From assembly GCA_029262235.1 (NCBI GenBank), contig JAJCZU010000002.1, positions 1,170,041-1,234,040 on the forward strand: 64,000 nucleotides of DNA. The letters run 5' to 3'. A model generated the notes under the pieces. The model saw only the letters and a list, made by a program, of their open reading frames with translations. It was not told the DNA's origin and ran no database searches. The first letter of the stretch is position 1. Each line of letters opens with the position of its first letter. Source of the DNA: Candidatus Eiseniibacteriota bacterium. GTDB taxonomy: Bacteria; Orphanbacterota; Orphanbacteria; Orphanbacterales; Orphanbacteraceae. The position numbers were made by a program, and so were the translations under genes. Below, in pieces: positions 62,637 through 64,000 of the stretch.

Positions 62637-63056
62637 ATGGTAGATCCAGGTACAGCCATAACACTGATTGGTGCGGCAGCAAGCACCGTGAAGAAGCTGA
62701 TCGGTCTGACCAAGGACATCAAGAACATAGAGGTCAACAGTCTTGTTGTTGATCTTCAGGGGAATCTTGTTGATCTCAAGTCAGAGATTGTTGATCTGAA
62801 GGAGGAGATACTTTCACTCAGGGAGAAGAATGTTCTTCTGGAGCAGCAAGCCAAGCAGCGCGATGAGACAGAACTTGTTGAACAAGAGGGAGCCTACTGG
62901 ACAAAGGACATGAAGAAAGGACCTTACTGTACAGCGTGTTTTGATTCCAACGGAGAGAGAAACAGGCTCACTGAATTGAAGGGTTTACTCAAGAGAGAGA
63001 TTGCAGACTACGAGTGCAAGAAGTGTACGGGAAGATTCCACAAGAAGAGCAGGTAG
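62637..63056 (+). CDS. Coiled-coil protein with C-terminal zinc ribbon
   Basis: A 139-residue protein: N-terminal amphipathic segment ('GTAITLIGAAASTVKKLIG'), a coiled coil with leucine heptads (about 38-72), and two C-x-x-C pairs, 'YCTACFD' and 'CKKCTG', spaced like a zinc ribbon (about 100-133). Such proteins are common near phages and islands. ATG at 62637 follows TTAGGAGG. The 151-base gap upstream has no gene. The function is unknown. Confidence 0.75.
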   Translation: MVDPGTAITLIGAAASTVKKLIGLTKDIKNIEVNSLVVDLQGNLVDLKSEIVDLKEEILSLREKNVLLEQQAKQRDETELVEQEGAYWTKDMKKGPYCTACFDSNGERNRLTELKGLLKREIADYECKKCTGRFHKKSR

Positions 63057-63330
63057 CTAGACCAGCCATCTTCTTCGATAAGAGGTTTCTTGCTCCCCAG
63101 ATAGAGGATGGTACTGAGAAGTGTTACAATAAGAGTGATTAGGGATCTCTCTCAGATTCCCTATGGCCTGTTTATCCTGTTGATCTCCCAAGGTCACCCT
63201 ACTTTTCTGGGGTGACTCAAGAATTACCAACCAGTATCAATATCCCATCAGTAAGAGCGGGCATCTCTATGCCCTGTCCTAAAGCATTACCTCAAGTGAC
63301 TACCGAATCGAATTCACCAGGAAGCGGCAG
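63057..63330. other. Intergenic stretch with two hairpins
   Basis: These 274 bases contain TAGGGA/TCCCTA arms (63140-63163, extended inward by TCT/AGA) and GTCACCC/GGGTGAC arms (63193-63216). Neither is followed by a convincing T-run. No gene is supported. Confidence 0.5.
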
Positions 63331-63731
63331 ATGAGAGATCCAGAAGAATTAGACGTAGATGAAGTAGAGGAAGAAAGACAGGACACTCCTGCAAGGCAAG
63401 AGATTGCCATTGCCATGATTCATGAAGTTGAGATCAAGGGACACACTGTTAAGTCCCTTGCTGACTCTCTTGGAATACCAGCAGATAGGCTCTACCAGAT
63501 GAGAAAGAGAGCTTGGTATCAGCTTCTGATGGAAGAGGAGAAGAAGCAAGTTGCTAAGGACCAGTTCAGCACTATGAAGGGCTGGATCATTAAGACAGAG
63601 GCAGCAGACAACCATGCCCTGAATGCAATGGTAGGTATCCTGAATGATGAGGGAGCCAAACCACAGGATAAGACCAAGGCAGCAGAACTGGTCTTCAAGG
63701 TCAGTGGCAAGCTCGTAGATAGGAAGCTATC
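63331..63731 (+). pseudogene. HTH-containing protein gene interrupted by an IS element
   Basis: The native reading frame runs for about 133 codons and is then cut by the IS at 63732; the frame reads on into the IS only by chance. The product has an acidic N-terminus, a helix-turn-helix-like segment 'TVKSLADSLGIPADRLYQMR' and a helical 'NAMVGILNDEGAKPQDKTKA'. It resembles small phage-type DNA-binding proteins such as terminase small subunits, though I cannot confirm this. The missing 3' end may lie beyond the IS outside the window. ATG follows AGGAAG. Confidence 0.7.
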
Positions 63732-64000
63732 TGAACCGCCCCGACTTTACCGGAGGCTCTATTTCTTGAGAGAATGGAGCTTATGGAACATCCCAAGCGA
63801 TACTCACCGGAAGTCAGAGAGCGAGCGGTGCGGATGGTTTTCGACCACCAGGGAGACTGCGACTCCCGGTGGGCGACGATCCGCTCGATCGCCGAGAAGA
63901 TCGGATGCTCGCCGGAGTCTCTTCGGAAGTGGGTTCGTCAGGCCGAGCGGGACGATGGAGTTCGCCCCGGCACGACGACAGACGAGCAGAAGCGTCTGAA
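63732..64000 (+). mobile_element. IS3-family insertion sequence, left part
   Basis: The element begins with TGAACCGCCCCGACTTTACC (63732 onward), which matches the terminal inverted repeat typical of IS3-family elements and starts with TGA. An orfA follows at 63783. GC content rises sharply at the junction. The right end and target duplication lie outside the window. Confidence 0.85.
63783..64000 (+). CDS. IS3-family transposase OrfA (truncated by the window)
   Basis: The first 72 codons are present. 'HPKRYSPEVRERAVRMVFDH' and 'SIAEKIGCSPESLRKWVRQA' form the helix-turn-helix DNA-binding part of IS3-family OrfA. The catalytic D-D-E OrfB would lie downstream, beyond the window. ATG at 63783 follows GGAG. 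The frame differs from that of the interrupted host gene. Confidence 0.92.
   Translation, partial: MEHPKRYSPEVRERAVRMVFDHQGDCDSRWATIRSIAEKIGCSPESLRKWVRQAERDDGVRPGTTTDEQKRL

Noticed and set aside
62516-62752. 78-codon open frame overlapping the zinc-ribbon gene
   Set aside because: The overlapping gene at 62637 has a strong ribosome-binding site, coiled coil and cysteine pairs; this frame has none.
63331-63999. A single 222-codon protein across the IS junction
   Set aside because: The second part reads into the IS3 end and out of frame with OrfA; the terminal repeat at 63732 shows it is a chance fusion.
1-64000. CRISPR array or restriction/defence island
   Set aside because: No regularly spaced repeats of 20-50 bases and no cas, nuclease or toxin-antitoxin genes were recognised on either strand.

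Overview
The window is a GC-rich (roughly 60% by eye) chromosomal segment of a Gram-negative, diderm bacterium. A lipid A exporter (MsbA type), heptosyltransferase-like genes, GmhB, LapA/LapB and a PorV/PorQ-family outer membrane protein indicate an LPS-bearing envelope. Bacillithiol genes (bshC, bshA), PorV/PorQ and an ECF43-type sigma factor paired with a Ser/Thr kinase point towards the FCB group or a related candidate phylum (Eisenbacteria, Krumholzibacteriota or Latescibacterota-like). I cannot fix the phylum from this sequence alone.

Layout. (1) 10-8439 (+): one tightly overlapping operon with bshC, bshA, a Minf_1886-family gene, a GT9-like gene, msbA, a heptosyltransferase, gmhB and a DUF3108 gene. 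(2) 8447-16145 (-): rfbB, rfbA, metH, a fused homocysteine methyltransferase/methylene-THF reductase, and an RmlC-type epimerase. Methionine-cycle genes therefore sit inside a dTDP-sugar cluster. (3) 16463-39367 (+): a large Wzy-type exopolysaccharide or O-antigen locus with two initiating sugar transferases, export lipoprotein, chain-length protein, a BY-kinase-like protein with a broken P-loop, flippase, polymerase/ligase, glycosyltransferases, a PLP aminotransferase with a Gfo/Idh oxidoreductase, two alkaline-phosphatase-superfamily enzymes, and two paralogous GT-C-like membrane proteins around the polymerase. (4) 39438-46253: SPOR lipoprotein, GT2, tRNA-Gly/Cys/Leu, a GlmU-like nucleotidyltransferase, PorV/PorQ protein, lapA, lapB and a SPOR/TPR protein. 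(5) 46284-52071: mutS, mutL, miaA. (6) 52231-60054: a cluster of small secreted proteins, an ECF sigma factor/kinase pair and a LamG-like secreted protein. (7) 60202-63731: an AT-richer island with different codon use, starting exactly where a tRNA-Gly(CCC) gene is cut in its anticodon loop and ending at an IS3-family insertion that runs off the window.

The most unusual signal is a short conserved C-terminal tail, approximately E-[ES]-[ST]-W-x-x-[VI]-K-x-[LMI]-F-R-stop. It ends seven different secreted proteins of at least four sequence families. Five lie in the GC-rich cluster (52231-55424) and two in the AT-rich island (60698-62041). The tail has no hydrophobic segment, so it does not look like a PEP-CTERM or LPXTG sorting signal. 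It looks like a C-terminal targeting or recognition tag, and I know no established name for it.
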